A DNA stretch of 64,000 nucleotides from Cichorium intybus (Eukaryota; Streptophyta; Magnoliopsida; Asterales; Asteraceae): the NCBI GenBank assembly GCA_023525715.1, contig CM042016.1, forward strand, positions 65,487,382 to 65,551,381. The letters run 5' to 3'. The notes below the pieces were generated by a model. That model was not told the DNA's origin. It saw only the letters and a list, made by a program, of their open reading frames with translations, and made no database searches. A program made the position numbers and the translations under genes. Below, one piece after another: positions 23,584 to 35,264 of this stretch. The first letter of the stretch is position 1. Every line of letters begins with the position of its first letter.

Positions 23584-24360
23584 CTCCGTTTTTCTAATGA
23601 ATGGATTTGATTTGTGTTTAGTGTTTTATGAATATGAACTTATGTAAACGACAAGAATTATGTAATATATGTGACGTGATGTTTCATTCATAATTTTGTG
23701 TTTTATTAGCATGTTTAATCCTTGAATAATTTAGTTATTCTAAACGTCCATAGTCGATCATAGTTGTGGGAGCAATTATGAAGTAAGACTAATATGAATT
23801 GGATTGGTTGACTTTTATGGGTAAAAGTAGCAAAAGGTTGCAACCAAAGTCATAGGTACTTGTCAGTGAACAAGTATTGGACTTGACCCGTTTCAAGATC
23901 ACTCCATGGATCATCATCATCAGTGAACAAGTATTGGACTTTGACCTGAGATACATATTTGGGACTCAAGTGTAGAGTGTACTATGCTTTGATATGGTTC
24001 ACTGTTGTTCTTGAAATACAGACAACCATAAAGGCCATACTCATGCATAGTACTAACTATATGAGGGGCGTATGTAGTCAAGACGGGATTTGTTCCTCTT
24101 ATGTGTTGAGAGTTAGACATCTAAGGCGCCTGTTTGAAAGTTGAACATAAAATGAGAATGATTAAGATCCATGTCTCATGTTCAACATGATGTCTGTGAC
24201 AAAGGGATAATTGATAGATAACCTTATACATCAATTAGAGCCTCGTGTTTTCTGAAGAATTGAATGTTGTTGAATGGCACAATGTCATGTGTTATTGGGG
24301 GCAGTAAAATGTTGCTAGACGTTTACCACTGTCGATATCATTCTATGATGCAACCTTGTG
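23584..24360 (+). mobile_element. 3' non-coding region of element D
   Basis: No gene. Contains the duplicated words CAGTGAACAAGTATTGGACT (23865 and 23921) and a small palindrome TACTTGT...ACAAGTA. Short ORFs here are not credible. Confidence 0.7.
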
Positions 24361-24372
24361 CAAGTGGGAGAT
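24361..24372 (+). other. Polypurine tract of element D
   Basis: CAAGTGGGAGAT directly before the 3' LTR. Confidence 0.88.
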
Positions 24373-24713
24373 TGTTAGTTCAATATGCCCAAGGATGATC
24401 ATAAAATGATATTACTAATAATACATGATCCTATAGGGTCACACCAACAACAAGTTTGACACCAATTGATCATTTAGAATGTTAAATTTGATTTAACATC
24501 AAATGATACTAAACTTGCAATTTAATCTTGTAGGTTATTATTATTTGAGGTAAATAATAATAACTACAAAATTAAAGGTTGATTAGTAATTCATATGTGA
24601 TGAATTAATTAAGTGTAACAATTAAATTGTTTAAATTGTTAAACGATTTAATTGATTTATAATTAAGCCTTTTATTTAATTTAATTGGTAAATTAAATAA
24701 AATATATATATTG

Positions 24714-24770
<57 letters not shown>

Positions 24771-25485
24771 ATTATACAATTAAGATTGTATATTTAGATG
24801 GTTTATTTATATATATAATTATGGGTTAAATGTTATCCCATTAAAGAAATAAGAAGATGTATTATTTATAAGCTTATAATTATCTAAGTTTTATAAATAA
24901 TAACAACCCACTAGCACTTCATTAGTCATCATAAAATCAGCCATATTGGAAGGAAAAGAATGCATTAAGAACTTAAAAGAGGTGGAAGATGCTTTGTGTC
25001 TTCTAGCTTTTGATTATAGAAATCAAATGAAACTTTCTTTTAAGCTAGTTGCATGTGCTTTTCTTTTCTTTTGTGTGATATATGTTGGCCGAGATTTAGA
25101 GGTGTGTTTGTGATTATTCTTGCTTCAAAAATCAGCCAAAGAAACTCTCTAAAAGCTCTCTTGATAGTTAGCAAAAATTAGATTTTTGTTTCACAAGAAA
25201 AGGAGTTCTATCTTGCAAGTTGTGGAACTAGCATTCAAGGGTGTTCAAGCTTGTGGTGGATCAACTATAGAGGGATTCTAACTTGATTCCTAGCTATCAA
25301 AATCATCCAAACCAAACCCAAGAACAAAGGTTATGATCTTGAACTTAATCTATGTTTGTTCTTCATCTTATCTCTACATGCATGTAGCATGATCCTCTTG
25401 AAAATGGAATTTGTGTTCATGATTTTATGCTTCCGTTGCAAACTCATGTTTTTGAAACTAATTACATGAACTATGATTTCCAACA
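24373..25485 (+). mobile_element. 3' LTR of element D
   Basis: 1,113 bp; 36 bp shorter than the 5' LTR, mainly through a shorter (AT)n run (about 24716-24770). Ends TTTCCAACA, then target duplication CCCAT. Confidence 0.92.
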
Positions 25486-25490
25486 CCCAT

Positions 25491-26183
25491 AAAGATAGTG
25501 TCTCCAAATTTTGAGAGCAAAAACAATTGCTGCCAACTCCAAGTCATGAGTGGTGTAACGGGTTTCTGCATCTTTCAATTGTCTTGAAGCGTAGGCGATG
25601 ACCTTGCCTCGTTGCATAAGTACACAACCAAGACCTTTAGCGGATGCATCACTATAAACTACAAAATCATCCATGCCTTCGGGTAGAGACAGCACAGGAG
25701 CTTCACAAAGCTTCTTCTTCAATGTCTCAAAGGCTTCCTGTTGTTTCTTATCCCATACGAACTTCACGTCTTTCCTCGTTAGTTGAGTTAATGGTACCAC
25801 TATTTTGGAGAAATCTTGAATAAATCGCCGATAATAACCGGCCAATCCAAGGAAACTTCTAACTTCAGTGGGAGTTTTCGGCGGTTCCCACTTCATAACT
25901 GCCTCGACCTTCGAGGGGTCGACCTTGATCCCTTCGATTGAAACAACGTGGCCCAAGAATTGAACTTCTTGGAACCAGAATTCGCACTTAGAAAACTTTG
26001 CATATAACTGCTCATTTTTCAAGGTTTGCAAAACTTCTCGTAAGTGGGTTGCGTGCTCCTCCTCGGTTTTTGAATAAGCCAAGATATCATCGATGAAAGC
26101 GATAACGAACTTATCAAGGAAAGGTTTACAAACCCTGTTCATAAGATCCATGAAAACAGCCGGAGCGTTTGTGAGACCAAAAC
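25491..26183 (-). pseudogene. Element A pol, part 2: reverse transcriptase and RNase H
   Basis: Open from Met at 26151 ([12 protein letters not shown]). It includes the RT active site [24 protein letters not shown] and the RNase H start [12 protein letters not shown] and [19 protein letters not shown], where element D is inserted. It is out of frame with the preceding part: an extra T near 26184, in the MPFGLTNAP region, and a missing T near 26327 break the RT. Function of the whole polyprotein is lost here. Confidence 0.88.
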
Positions 26184-26250
26184 GGCATCACCAAGAATTC
26201 GTAGTGACCATAACGGTTCCGAAAAGCGGTTTTGCAAACATCATCGTCTT

Positions 26251-27933
26251 TTACCCGCACTTGATGATAACCAGAACGAAGATCAATCTTGGAGAAATAA
26301 TAAGCTCCTTGGAGCTGATCAAAAGATCATCAATCCGCGGCAAAGGGTAGCGGTTTTTGATGGTCACCTTGTTGAGTTCCCGATAGTCAATGCACATGCG
26401 CATAGTCCCATCTTTCTTCTTGACAAACAACACGGGGGCACCCCACGGAGAAGAACTTGGATGAATAAAACCTTTATCAAGAAGTTCTTGCAATTGAGAC
26501 ATAAGTTCTCTCATTTCTGTGGGGGCAAGACGGTATGGTGCACGAGCGATGGGGGTCGCTCCAGAAGTAAGATCAATTCGGAACTCGACTTGCCGAACGG
26601 GTGGTAAGCCGGGCAGCTCATCCGGAAACACTTCAGGGAAGTCTTTAACAATCTTCACATCTTCTAATTTCTTATTTTCTTTCTTCCCGTCGAGCACATA
26701 TGCGATAAAAGACTCGCATCCTTTATAGATACATTTTCGCGCCTTGATAGCAGAAATGATACTTTGCATATTGTTGTGTCGCTCGCCATACACATACATT
26801 TTGTCACCGTCGGGGGATTTAATCGACACCATTCGTTTTCCACAAAGAATTTTGTCTTCATGAGCGCCAAGCCAATCCATCCCTATGATTACATCAAATC
26901 CTTTGATCCCAATTGTCAATAAGTTAGCCATAAGGATCCTCCCATTAATTTCAATGGGACAATTTTCATACACGTGTCTCACTGTTACCAATTCTCCATT
27001 TGCTATCTCTATAACACAGGCATCATTTAAGGGCTTAAGTGGCACGCTAAGACGTTTACCAAATTCATGTGACACGAAAGAGAAATTTGCACCCGAATCG
27101 AAAAGAACATAAGCAGGTAATGAATTCACAAGTAGTGTACCTGCAACCACATCGTGAGTTTCTTTAGCTTCCTCGTGGGTCATCTGGAATGCTCGTCCCT
27201 TTACTTTCGTTGGTTCAGTCTTCTTGTTACTGGCAGTGGAGACCAAAGTCTCATTTCCTTTCTTCGGGCATTGAGAGCTATAGTGCCCCTTTTCATGACA
27301 AGAGAAACATTCGATCTCTCGTGCGTCCTTCAAGTTGCAATCCTTAGCCTTGTGGCCAGATTGACCACATTTGAAACAATTTCCAGGTTTCTTTTTACAT
27401 TCACCACCATGTCGTTTCCCACATTTTTTACAGTCTTTCGCTTCTTCCCTCATTGAAGACCCTGAAGAAAAACGGCCCTTTTTATTAGATCCCGAAGGAC
27501 CCGATTGCTTTCTCTTCTCCCCGAAGGCCTGACGTTCCTTAGCCCTTTTCTCTAGCATACTCTCCACCCTAGCAGCAGCCTCAATGGCTTCGTCAAGAGT
27601 AGTGGCCTTCCCAACCTCCAAAGCATAATCACTCGGTAATCCATTTGCATAACGGTTAATTCTCCCTACTTCAGTTGGGAGGGTGTCTTCCAAGAAAGGA
27701 AGCATGTCACAGAACTTCTTCGTGTATTCATCTACCGTCTGTTTATCCTTGCTAAGGGCAAAGAATTCATCTACTAACTTCTCCCGATGCCTGGCAGAAC
27801 AAAATTTTCCCTTCAGGCGCTTGGTGAATTCTTCCCAAGTAAAGGAGGAAACTACTTCACTCCCAAGAGTTCGGTCAAGAGTACTCCACCATGTAAGAGC
27901 ATTGGCTTTTAACATTTGGGAGGCGAATTCCAC
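26251..27933 (-). pseudogene. Element A gag-pol, part 1: Gag, zinc knuckles, protease, RT start
   Basis: 560-codon ORF from Met at 27933; upstream codons are in the same frame back to the TGA at 27961. Gag core ([30 protein letters not shown]), then three CCHC-like knuckles: [12 protein letters not shown] near 168, [14 protein letters not shown] at 186-199 and [14 protein letters not shown] at 209-222. Protease motif LFDSGA has D279. A second conserved block reads [15 protein letters not shown] begins PYRLAPTEM and [20 protein letters not shown], then leaves frame after IDDL through loss of one T near 26327. Confidence 0.88.
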
Positions 27934-27960
27934 TTTAAAATCTTCAGGACAATGACATAT

Positions 27961-28404
27961 TCATAGGATCCGTTCAGTTTCAGCAATCCAAGTAACAGTC
28001 ACCTTTGGATCCATCTCTCCATTAAACTCATTTGGTAGACAGGACATAAAGTCCTTAAACGTACCCTCCTTTGCTATCTTACGGGGAGGCGACGGAGGTG
28101 CTTCACGAGAGGACGATTGAGTTTGAGTAATGTTCTCGGGGGTCTTACTTTTTACACCTTTCTCCGACAAGGACTTAGATCCTTCCCCCAATCGTTCGTC
28201 AAGAAGACGATTCATATCAGCTTGAGTTTGAAGTCGGGAATCGTCTAATAGTTTTTGAATATCCTGAAGAGTTAGTGGTGGGGGATTTGCATCGCCCCTA
28301 GAGTTGCCTTCCTCTTCGGCTTGACCTTGCCGAATTTGGATTAGAGGCCCCTGATTCGGGCCTTGATCATCATTCCGTGATCCTTGGCCACTCCTTGTAC
28401 GCAT
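27961..28404 (-). pseudogene. Element A gag, N-terminal part, ended by an in-frame TGA
   Basis: 147 codons starting MRTRSGQGSRND, rich in Gln, Asp and Pro, then FKDFMSCLPNEFNGEMDPK and WIAETERIL. The stop at 27961-27963 is in the frame of the next ORF, and the surrounding words are those of a continuous gypsy Gag. The change fits CGA to TGA. Start chosen as the first ATG after the PBS. Confidence 0.82.
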
Positions 28405-28654
28405 CTTGTGCTACAAAATTTTAATACTTTAGCAATCGTATAATACAACTTGCCTTATTATAGATTCTATGAACCTAGTATGGCATTTCCTGTGATCACA
28501 TACTCATTTGATTCAAGTAGCACATAAGGTCTTAATAGCTTAAGACATCACATCATAAGTCACTATCTATCTAACATTTCTATTGCATGAGTTTAAGGCT
28601 AGGAGTGGAGTGATCCAATCCTAATTCGCTTAAACTATGGCTCTGATACCAACT
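28405..28654 (-). other. Leader and primer binding site of element A
   Basis: Short non-coding leader. The PBS is at 28641-28654 (plus-strand CTCTGATACCAACT, minus-strand TTGGTATCAGAG), directly beside LTR2. Confidence 0.85.
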
Positions 28655-29163
28655 TGTAACGGCCCAAAATTTGTCAAATTTTTTTAAACATAATAACATT
28701 AAAAACACAACGGTGCTATCACTTAAACATGGTTGTTATACTTCATGTCTATAAGACATGAATATCAAAAATAAAGTTCAACCAAACATTTGGTTTACAA
28801 GTTTACAACCACGGGTGTTACGAATTTATATCAAAACAAACCATAGCAAGCAGAGAAGGATTAAACCATAACATCAAAAGATGAGAGCTATGCTTAGCTC
28901 CACCCCATCTAGTCTTCCCAAAACGTATCTAGCACTTCATATAGTTATCCTACTCTTGCGAACCTAGACCTAGGACACATGGCATGAAACATAAAATACG
29001 TAAGACAAAAATGTCTCGTGAGCTACATGGGTTTTAGACTCAAAATATTTAAAACATAATATACATTTTTCCAAAGCCCTTGTAACCAAATCATATCATA
29101 TCTCTTATTGAAAACTTTTAAAAACATAACATATATCGTTTTCAAAGCCTTTGATAATAAACT

Positions 29164-29930
29164 TGAAGGGTTTTCTAGCAAACAATGAACACAAAAACTC
29201 TTATGGTTCACATGCAACCCTAGAAAGATCTATGTTTTCTTCTATGAAGATAATAAACTAAAACCTAAAGGCCAACAATTATTTCTAAAGTTTAAATCAG
29301 AAGAACCAACCTTTGAATCTTGTTCTTGAAGCTAGCAGCAAAAGTATCCTGCCTCAGATGCAAGTCATACCCACAGCAATGGAGAAGACAGTCCAGCAGA
29401 GTAATCTTGGTTGAAGTTGGCGTGAATAATGGGGAGCCAGATGGTTCCTTTTATAGCCTCCTAGGGTTACACCTGAAACCCTAAGGAGCCTCCAAGTGGG
29501 CAAGCCTGTTGACCACTTGGACCAGATCCCTAAACCCTAATTAGGGTTTTCGCCAACCCTAGAGAAGCCTCCAAGGGTGGCGCCACTTTTGGCCCCTGGA
29601 CTTCTCTTTGCCAGTTATTCAACTATTGAATAAATACAAACTAGTCCTCACACTTTTAATTAATTAATTTAATCACTGAATTAAATCCAATTAATTCTAG
29701 ATTAAATCTTAATTAATTATTATAGTTTCTAATTAATATATTAACACTTAAATATATTAATAAACCATTTAATTAATTCTATTGATTTATTAAGCAATTA
29801 ATAAATCAACCTTTTACTCTACTGAACTCTATCCTGACCTCCAGCTATAAGGGCAACCCAAATGGACTTTGCTTCAATTAACAAGATGAATATAAATATA
29901 AAGTCATGGCTTAGACACCTAATCCAACAG
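29164..29930 (-). mobile_element. Left (3') LTR of F
   Basis: 767 bp, TGAAGGGTTTTC to CTAATCCAACA on the plus strand. Minus-strand TATA box at 29448-29455 (plus CTTTTATA) with telo-box words (AAACCCTAA) about 80 bp further upstream in the LTR sense. Confidence 0.9.
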
Positions 29931-32900
29931 TCTCCCACTTGGATAAGTCTATGACTTTAATTTATCTTCTGGTTAATAAACAACCTGCAGCTTCCTAGAA
30001 ACTGCTGCCGAACTCTGACCTAGTCAGTTCCGTCCAAAGATAAGTGATCATATGATCCTTCGTCCAACAAGATATTTTCAGACACGAGACATGGATTGAG
30101 ATCAATCTTTGTCCGATACTCTGTTTCCCGATTTCCGATTCTGCTTATGACTTTCAGACTTCTAATTGAACACATCAATTTAGTCCAGGCTGGCCAGCAC
30201 TTAAGTCAACTTCAAAATCATCGGGAGGCCTACAGATATCTGTTTCCCATCAGGGTCAAGGAACGAATAAACTTTGACTCATATGGTTGTGTCTTTTACT
30301 TATCAAATCGTACACAACAATGCGTTTGTAACATCGAGTTACCGATGCGTTTTCGCATTATCAATGCACAACTGATTCGTAAATTTCAACTCATATGTCT
30401 CTGCTTCAAGATCATAAGATATTATCGTCTCAACATTGCTCGTGATGTAATCCATGAAGCAATCTATTGAGCGCGGGTTTATCCAATGCTCAAATCTCTA
30501 TTTCTAAGTACTCGTGAACATTGTAGCAGTCTTACTGCAATGTCTAACTCCTTAGACAATCTACAAACCAATTCACAACAGTCTTTGTTCATACTTACTC
30601 CCGAAAAGTATGAGTGACTGTGGACTTTTGAATAATCAATTTATTCGGGAAGTGAAACATGAAAAATTGAAACTTAAAATCTGACTGGTGGCTACTATTG
30701 CCTAATTACCAAGTCTCCACGAGGTAATCACCAAGTCGGATTTTACATAAACTATTATCGGTTTCTAGATTCCTTTTAAACTATTTAATTCGTGTTATGT
30801 ATCTATGTCTACTTGACCTTTTACTCTTTCTATGTATTCAAATGTTATACATTGATACACTTTATCCAATCGGACATTCTTCCGATGATATCTCAAATTT
30901 GGTCATACTGTCATTCTCACTAACAACTCCATTCTATGTATTGTGACTTTCCATGGTTCTCGGGATCTTTAGTCCACATGACTGCACCCTAAGACTATTT
31001 CGAGGTGTTACGATGTGCCGGTGAGCCACACGCTCTCCATCGGAATGCCAACAAAATTCTTTAACCATTGAGTCCTTATTTTGACAACTTTTTTCAAATT
31101 GTTATCAACATTCACCCCTAATCATTTTCCAATGATTTCTCACGTATGTACAAAATCTATTAAGTATTCCCAGCCAGGTCATATCCTGAATCAGACTCAC
31201 TATGCTCTAAGCATGAAGTCATCAAGACATGTTCATGACACTTCTGATCGATCCAAGAAACTTGTTGGATTCGATCCAGTCCTATTCCAAAATCTTTTGG
31301 AATCTCAGGATTACTCATAATCCTTGTGTCATGACCTTTAATAACTATATCCTTTCGGAGACTTTTTCTCATGCATCTTGAATCTTATCAAGATCATGCT
31401 TATTATGGCCAGGTCTATACTGATGACATTATCTATCTGATATATGTTAATGGATTATGTGAGTACGTTGCACCTTTCATACCTCTCATGCCAAATCATC
31501 ACACTTTGCAATGACAGGAAACTATTTCCTAGGGCAATGCATCTTGAGTCTCATCAAGATCATTTTGGCAGAGTTTCGATCTATCTCATAGACGTTTATA
31601 ATCACCTGAGCATGTCGTATCTTTATTAAGTCTTTCATAGCGATCCGTCTCTTAACACCAAGTCATTACACTTTGTAATGAAAAGAGACGTTTCCTAGAA
31701 GCAGTATGTGACACACATATGGAGATAGATATCAGCAACACTCCCACTGGCTTTGACACGGTTATGGACTATTCACAAAATCCAGAACTTATGGCATATT
31801 TTGAGAATCCAAACCTTTCTGACATCTTTTCAGCCCATTCTCAAAACCCAATTCTTTGGCATATTTCGAGAATCTGAATATCCTTTCTTACGAGATGCCC
31901 ACGGGGATATCCCGGGCCCATGTACCTTTATACTGGCATATTCTTTGTGAGTCCCCATTAGTGTGCCGGTAATCCACACGCGCTCCACTAACGACTTACA
32001 TTATGCAATATCTTTTCAGATTTCATCTTCTATTGACAGTACTTCTCTCGGAGTCAATTACTTGACTCTGAGTATCGTCTCACTCAACTAGATGTTCTGA
32101 AGGTACGTTTCTGTCCATGTTGGTTTCTTTTTGATGATTACTCCCACTGGTTTTAAGACCAGTTGTAAAATCAATCAAACTGTCACATAGACTCTATCTC
32201 GTCCTAAGGTTCTCTTAATTGGCAGCAACCGGGCTCACCAATGCTTCCAAGTAGTCGGATTGTAAATCCGTACCAACTATAGCGTTTTACCACTATTCGG
32301 TATGTCACCCCGATCATAACTACTTATGACGGTGATCAATACTACTGGTTTAAGAGAAGATTATGTCAGTATTAAAACAGAAATTTGATTTCTGCTCTAA
32401 GCCTAGCGATGAGTAAAGGTTATTTCACTTGGCTAATCCTGAACTCATTCAGGACTGTCCCAACTCCCACTGTCTCCTTAGAATATGAGTTCTTTCTAAA
32501 AGAGCTCTTTCTCTTCCAGATACAGCGGGATAGCCAGTGAAACGAAATTTCTGATTAGGTTCAGGCCAGTCATGAGGTTCGAACGAACACTACAAGACCC
32601 TGGACCTTTAATGTACAAGTGGTACAATCCCAGCTTTACATTTCAGACAGTGTCTGCAAAACCTACTTAGTCGAAGATGTGGTTGGAATATGGTCTGACT
32701 GGTTTAGTATTCAATGTATCGAAAACTAATTTGCAATGTATCTCATACATTGAGGATCGAACTGTTTTGACCAACGCTCCATCATCTTCCCTAAGACACA
32801 TTATAACTATAAATGTTCTTGGAAGGAAATAAACTATGAAACATTTTCCCAGTTTATGTTGTCACTCAGGTTCTGTGGGTCTTGTACTTCCTTTGAAGTC

Positions 32901-33759
32901 CTTGAACTGTTCAAAGATTCAATCTAATCGCTTATTCTGATAAGCGAGGTCATATTTGTCATATCGACTGACAAATATTGTGAAGTACAAACAATTGTGT
33001 TCTATTCGGAGATTCGAGCAATACACAGCAACTGATGTGTTTGTTGCTCCTAATCTCAGTCTCTTTTACATCTCTATGTAAACTTATGACTTTGTTAATT
33101 CTGTTCAAGACTTGCAATCTTCAGTTGACTCTAAGTCAACTGATTCCAAAATCCTATCCTTTGGATCTTTGGGTGATTCATTTCTTGCCACATGTGCTTT
33201 ATAAAGAACTTAATCATCATCTGACTCTAAGTCAGATGATTCCAAAGTCCTATCCAACTAGATGTTTGGTTGATTCATTTCTTAACACATTAAGAACTCA
33301 ATTCATCATGTGACTCTAAGTCAAATGATTCCAAAGTCCTGTCCAACTGGACCTTTGGTTGAATTGATTCTTATAGTATTCACTTTAACAATCATAAGGA
33401 ACACAATTCCTAAATCCAAACATTTTGGATGCATTCAATATTCAAGTTATTACTAATTATGCATTCAACACAATCATACAACATTTCAAGGATATTTCAA
33501 ACAATATGTGTTAAAAGAAAAAAGGCAATTTTATTAAAAACAAAAATCCTTGAACACTGTACTATATGATAGACAATGTCATATGCATCTGATAAGCTAA
33601 TAACATGATTTCAACATCTAACTAAACTCTAAAAGTGCATGAGCTTCAGATCCAATCTGAATATGCTCCTATGCAACAACATCCCACATCCTACAGAGTC
33701 CATGCATACAGAGCAAATGTAAGAAACACATCCTGTATCAAGGAACTAAGGATCAGGTG
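29931..33759 (-). mobile_element. Polypurine tract and non-coding 3' region of F
   Basis: Minus-strand ATCCAAGTGGGAGAC is the polypurine tract (29931-29945). The rest has no credible gene and is the reverse complement, with mutations, of the G 3' region. It carries hairpin-loop motif copies at 31015-31038 and 31963-31987 and three palindromic units at 33121-33143, 33216-33240 and 33305-33329. Confidence 0.8.
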
Positions 33760-34479
33760 TTCTGAGTTTTAAGATATTCCTGAGTTGCCAAACAATTCGG
33801 CTTCGGAGCATTTTCCAATCTTTCCGTGACTGTGTCCCACCTTGTGGATTCCCAGTTTGAACCATCGAGGAACCGGTCCAGACGATCTGGATCATTTCTT
33901 GATGTGTCCCATTACTGGACTCAATCCCGAAGCAGCTGAATCAATGGAACTATGCTTCTCTATGAACGACTCATACAGAGTCAACATTGAATGCATATCC
34001 ACGATTGTCTTATCTGGTTTCCTTTCCTATACATCAGGATGAACGGATCAGTGAGTCGAGCTAATGCTTTAACTTCCGATCAAAAGGGGACCAAATTTAT
34101 ACAGTTCACCTGTGTGTCTCTCAGTCTTGAGAACATGTGAACTGGTGCTACTTCCTGCACACTTCAAACTCTTTGAAGATCTTAGCTCGTCCTTTCTCAA
34201 CCAGTTCATGGAACTTTTCCACAACTAGCTGTGTTAACTTATCTGACCCTAGGAATTCTAAATTCCAGTGGAACTCGGGGTCAATGATCAATAATATTAG
34301 GCAACGAACTTTCCTTGTCTTAACAATCAAGGAGTCATGCTCATCACAAGCTACTATGTGATGTCATGCTTTGGGGAGCGGACACTCAGTCAGATATGGC
34401 TTGCTAGAAAAACAGAGAACTGTTCTCTATTTATGAAGCCATGCCATATAGTTCAGGCCAGTCAGCCTTACCATATGTA
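33760..34479 (-). pseudogene. F gag, 3' part, decayed
   Basis: Fragments match the G Gag: the minus-strand piece at 34148-34330 reads LIIDPEFHWNLEFLGS...KAKIF-like words against LTIDPEFRKDFESLG in G. Multiple stops and frameshifts. The gag start lies on the other side of G (41914-41981, ATG at 41981, MSETIVYSPPYPPSPISES), so G inserted within this gene. Confidence 0.75.
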
Positions 34480-34484
34480 GCAGG

Positions 34485-35250
34485 TGTTGGATTAGGTGTC
34501 TAATCCATGACTTTACAACTATATTTATCTTGTTAATTGAAGCAAAGTCCATTTGGGTTGCCCTCATAGCTGGAGGTCAGGATAGAGTTTAGTAGAGTAA
34601 AAGGTTGATTTATTAATTATGTAATAAATCAATAGAATTAATTAAATGGTTTATTAATATATTTAAGTGTTAATATATTAATTAGAAACTATAATAATTA
34701 ATTGAGATTTAATCTAGAATTAATTGGATTTAATTTAGTGATTAAATTAATTAATTAAAAGTATGAGGACTACTTTGTATTTATTCAATAGTTGAATAAC
34801 TGACAAAGAGAAGTCCAGGGGCCAAAAGTGGCGCCACCCTTGGAGGCTTCTCTAGGGTTGGCGAAAACCCTAATTAGGGTTTAGGGATCTGGTCCAAGTG
34901 GTCAACAGGCTTGCCCACTTGGAGGCTCCTTAGGGTTTCAGGTGTAACCCTAGGAGGCTATAAAAGGAACCCTCTGGCTCCCCATTATTCACGCCAACTT
35001 TAACCAGAAATACTCTGCTGAACTGTCTTCTCCATTGCTGTGGGTATGACTTGCATCTGAGGTAGGATACTTTTGCTGCTAGCTTCAAGAACAAGATTCA
35101 AAGGTTGGTTCTTCTGATTTAAACTTTAGAATTAATTGTTGGCCTTTAGGTTTTAGTTTATTATCTTCATAGAAGAAAACATAGATCTTTCTAGGGTTGC
35201 ATGTGAACCATAAGAGTTTTTGTGTTCATTGTTTGCTAGAAAACCCTTCA
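34485..35250 (+). mobile_element. 5' LTR of G
   Basis: 766 bp, TGTTGGATTAGG to AAACCCTTCA, followed by the PBS. Reverse complement of the F LTR apart from point differences. Confidence 0.92.
34864..34966 (+). promoter_or_regulatory. G LTR promoter: telo-box palindrome and TATA box
   Basis: TATAAAAG at 34959-34966. About 80-95 bp upstream, AACCCTAATTAGGGTT (within 34864-34883) holds the plant telo-box AAACCCTAA in both orientations. Plant telo-boxes are known binding sites for telomere-repeat-binding factors in promoters. The same pair occurs in the other G and F LTRs. Confidence 0.65.
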
Positions 35251-35264
35251 GTGGTATCAGAGCA
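35251..35264 (+). other. Primer binding site of G
   Basis: GTGGTATCAGAGCA directly after the LTR; initiator-Met-tRNA type. Confidence 0.9.

Larger units (their letters stand above)
16522..25485 (+). mobile_element. Ty1-copia element D, nearly intact
   Basis: 8,964 bp, plus strand, inserted in the RNase H region of A with perfect CCCAT target duplication (16517-16521 and 25486-25490). LTRs 16522-17670 and 24373-25485, PBS, long leader, gag-pol frame with a single internal stop, polypurine tract. Outside the AT run the LTRs differ at fewer than about ten positions by eye, so it is young. The uninterrupted target is seen in internal region 2 near 48065-48075. Confidence 0.92.

Noticed and set aside
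24361..24376. Possible separate insertion at the D right LTR because the LTR lengths differ by 36 bp
   Set aside because: The difference is mostly explained by (AT)n length; ends and target duplication match.
29525..29560. CCCTAAACCCTAATTAGGG-like words suggesting an interstitial telomere
   Set aside because: Only one or two units, in every F and G LTR at a fixed distance from the TATA box; better explained as a promoter telo-box.
33035..33313. 92-codon ORF shared with 37757-38035
   Set aside because: It is read from the palindromic tandem units of F and G in opposite orientation; periodic only because the DNA is periodic.
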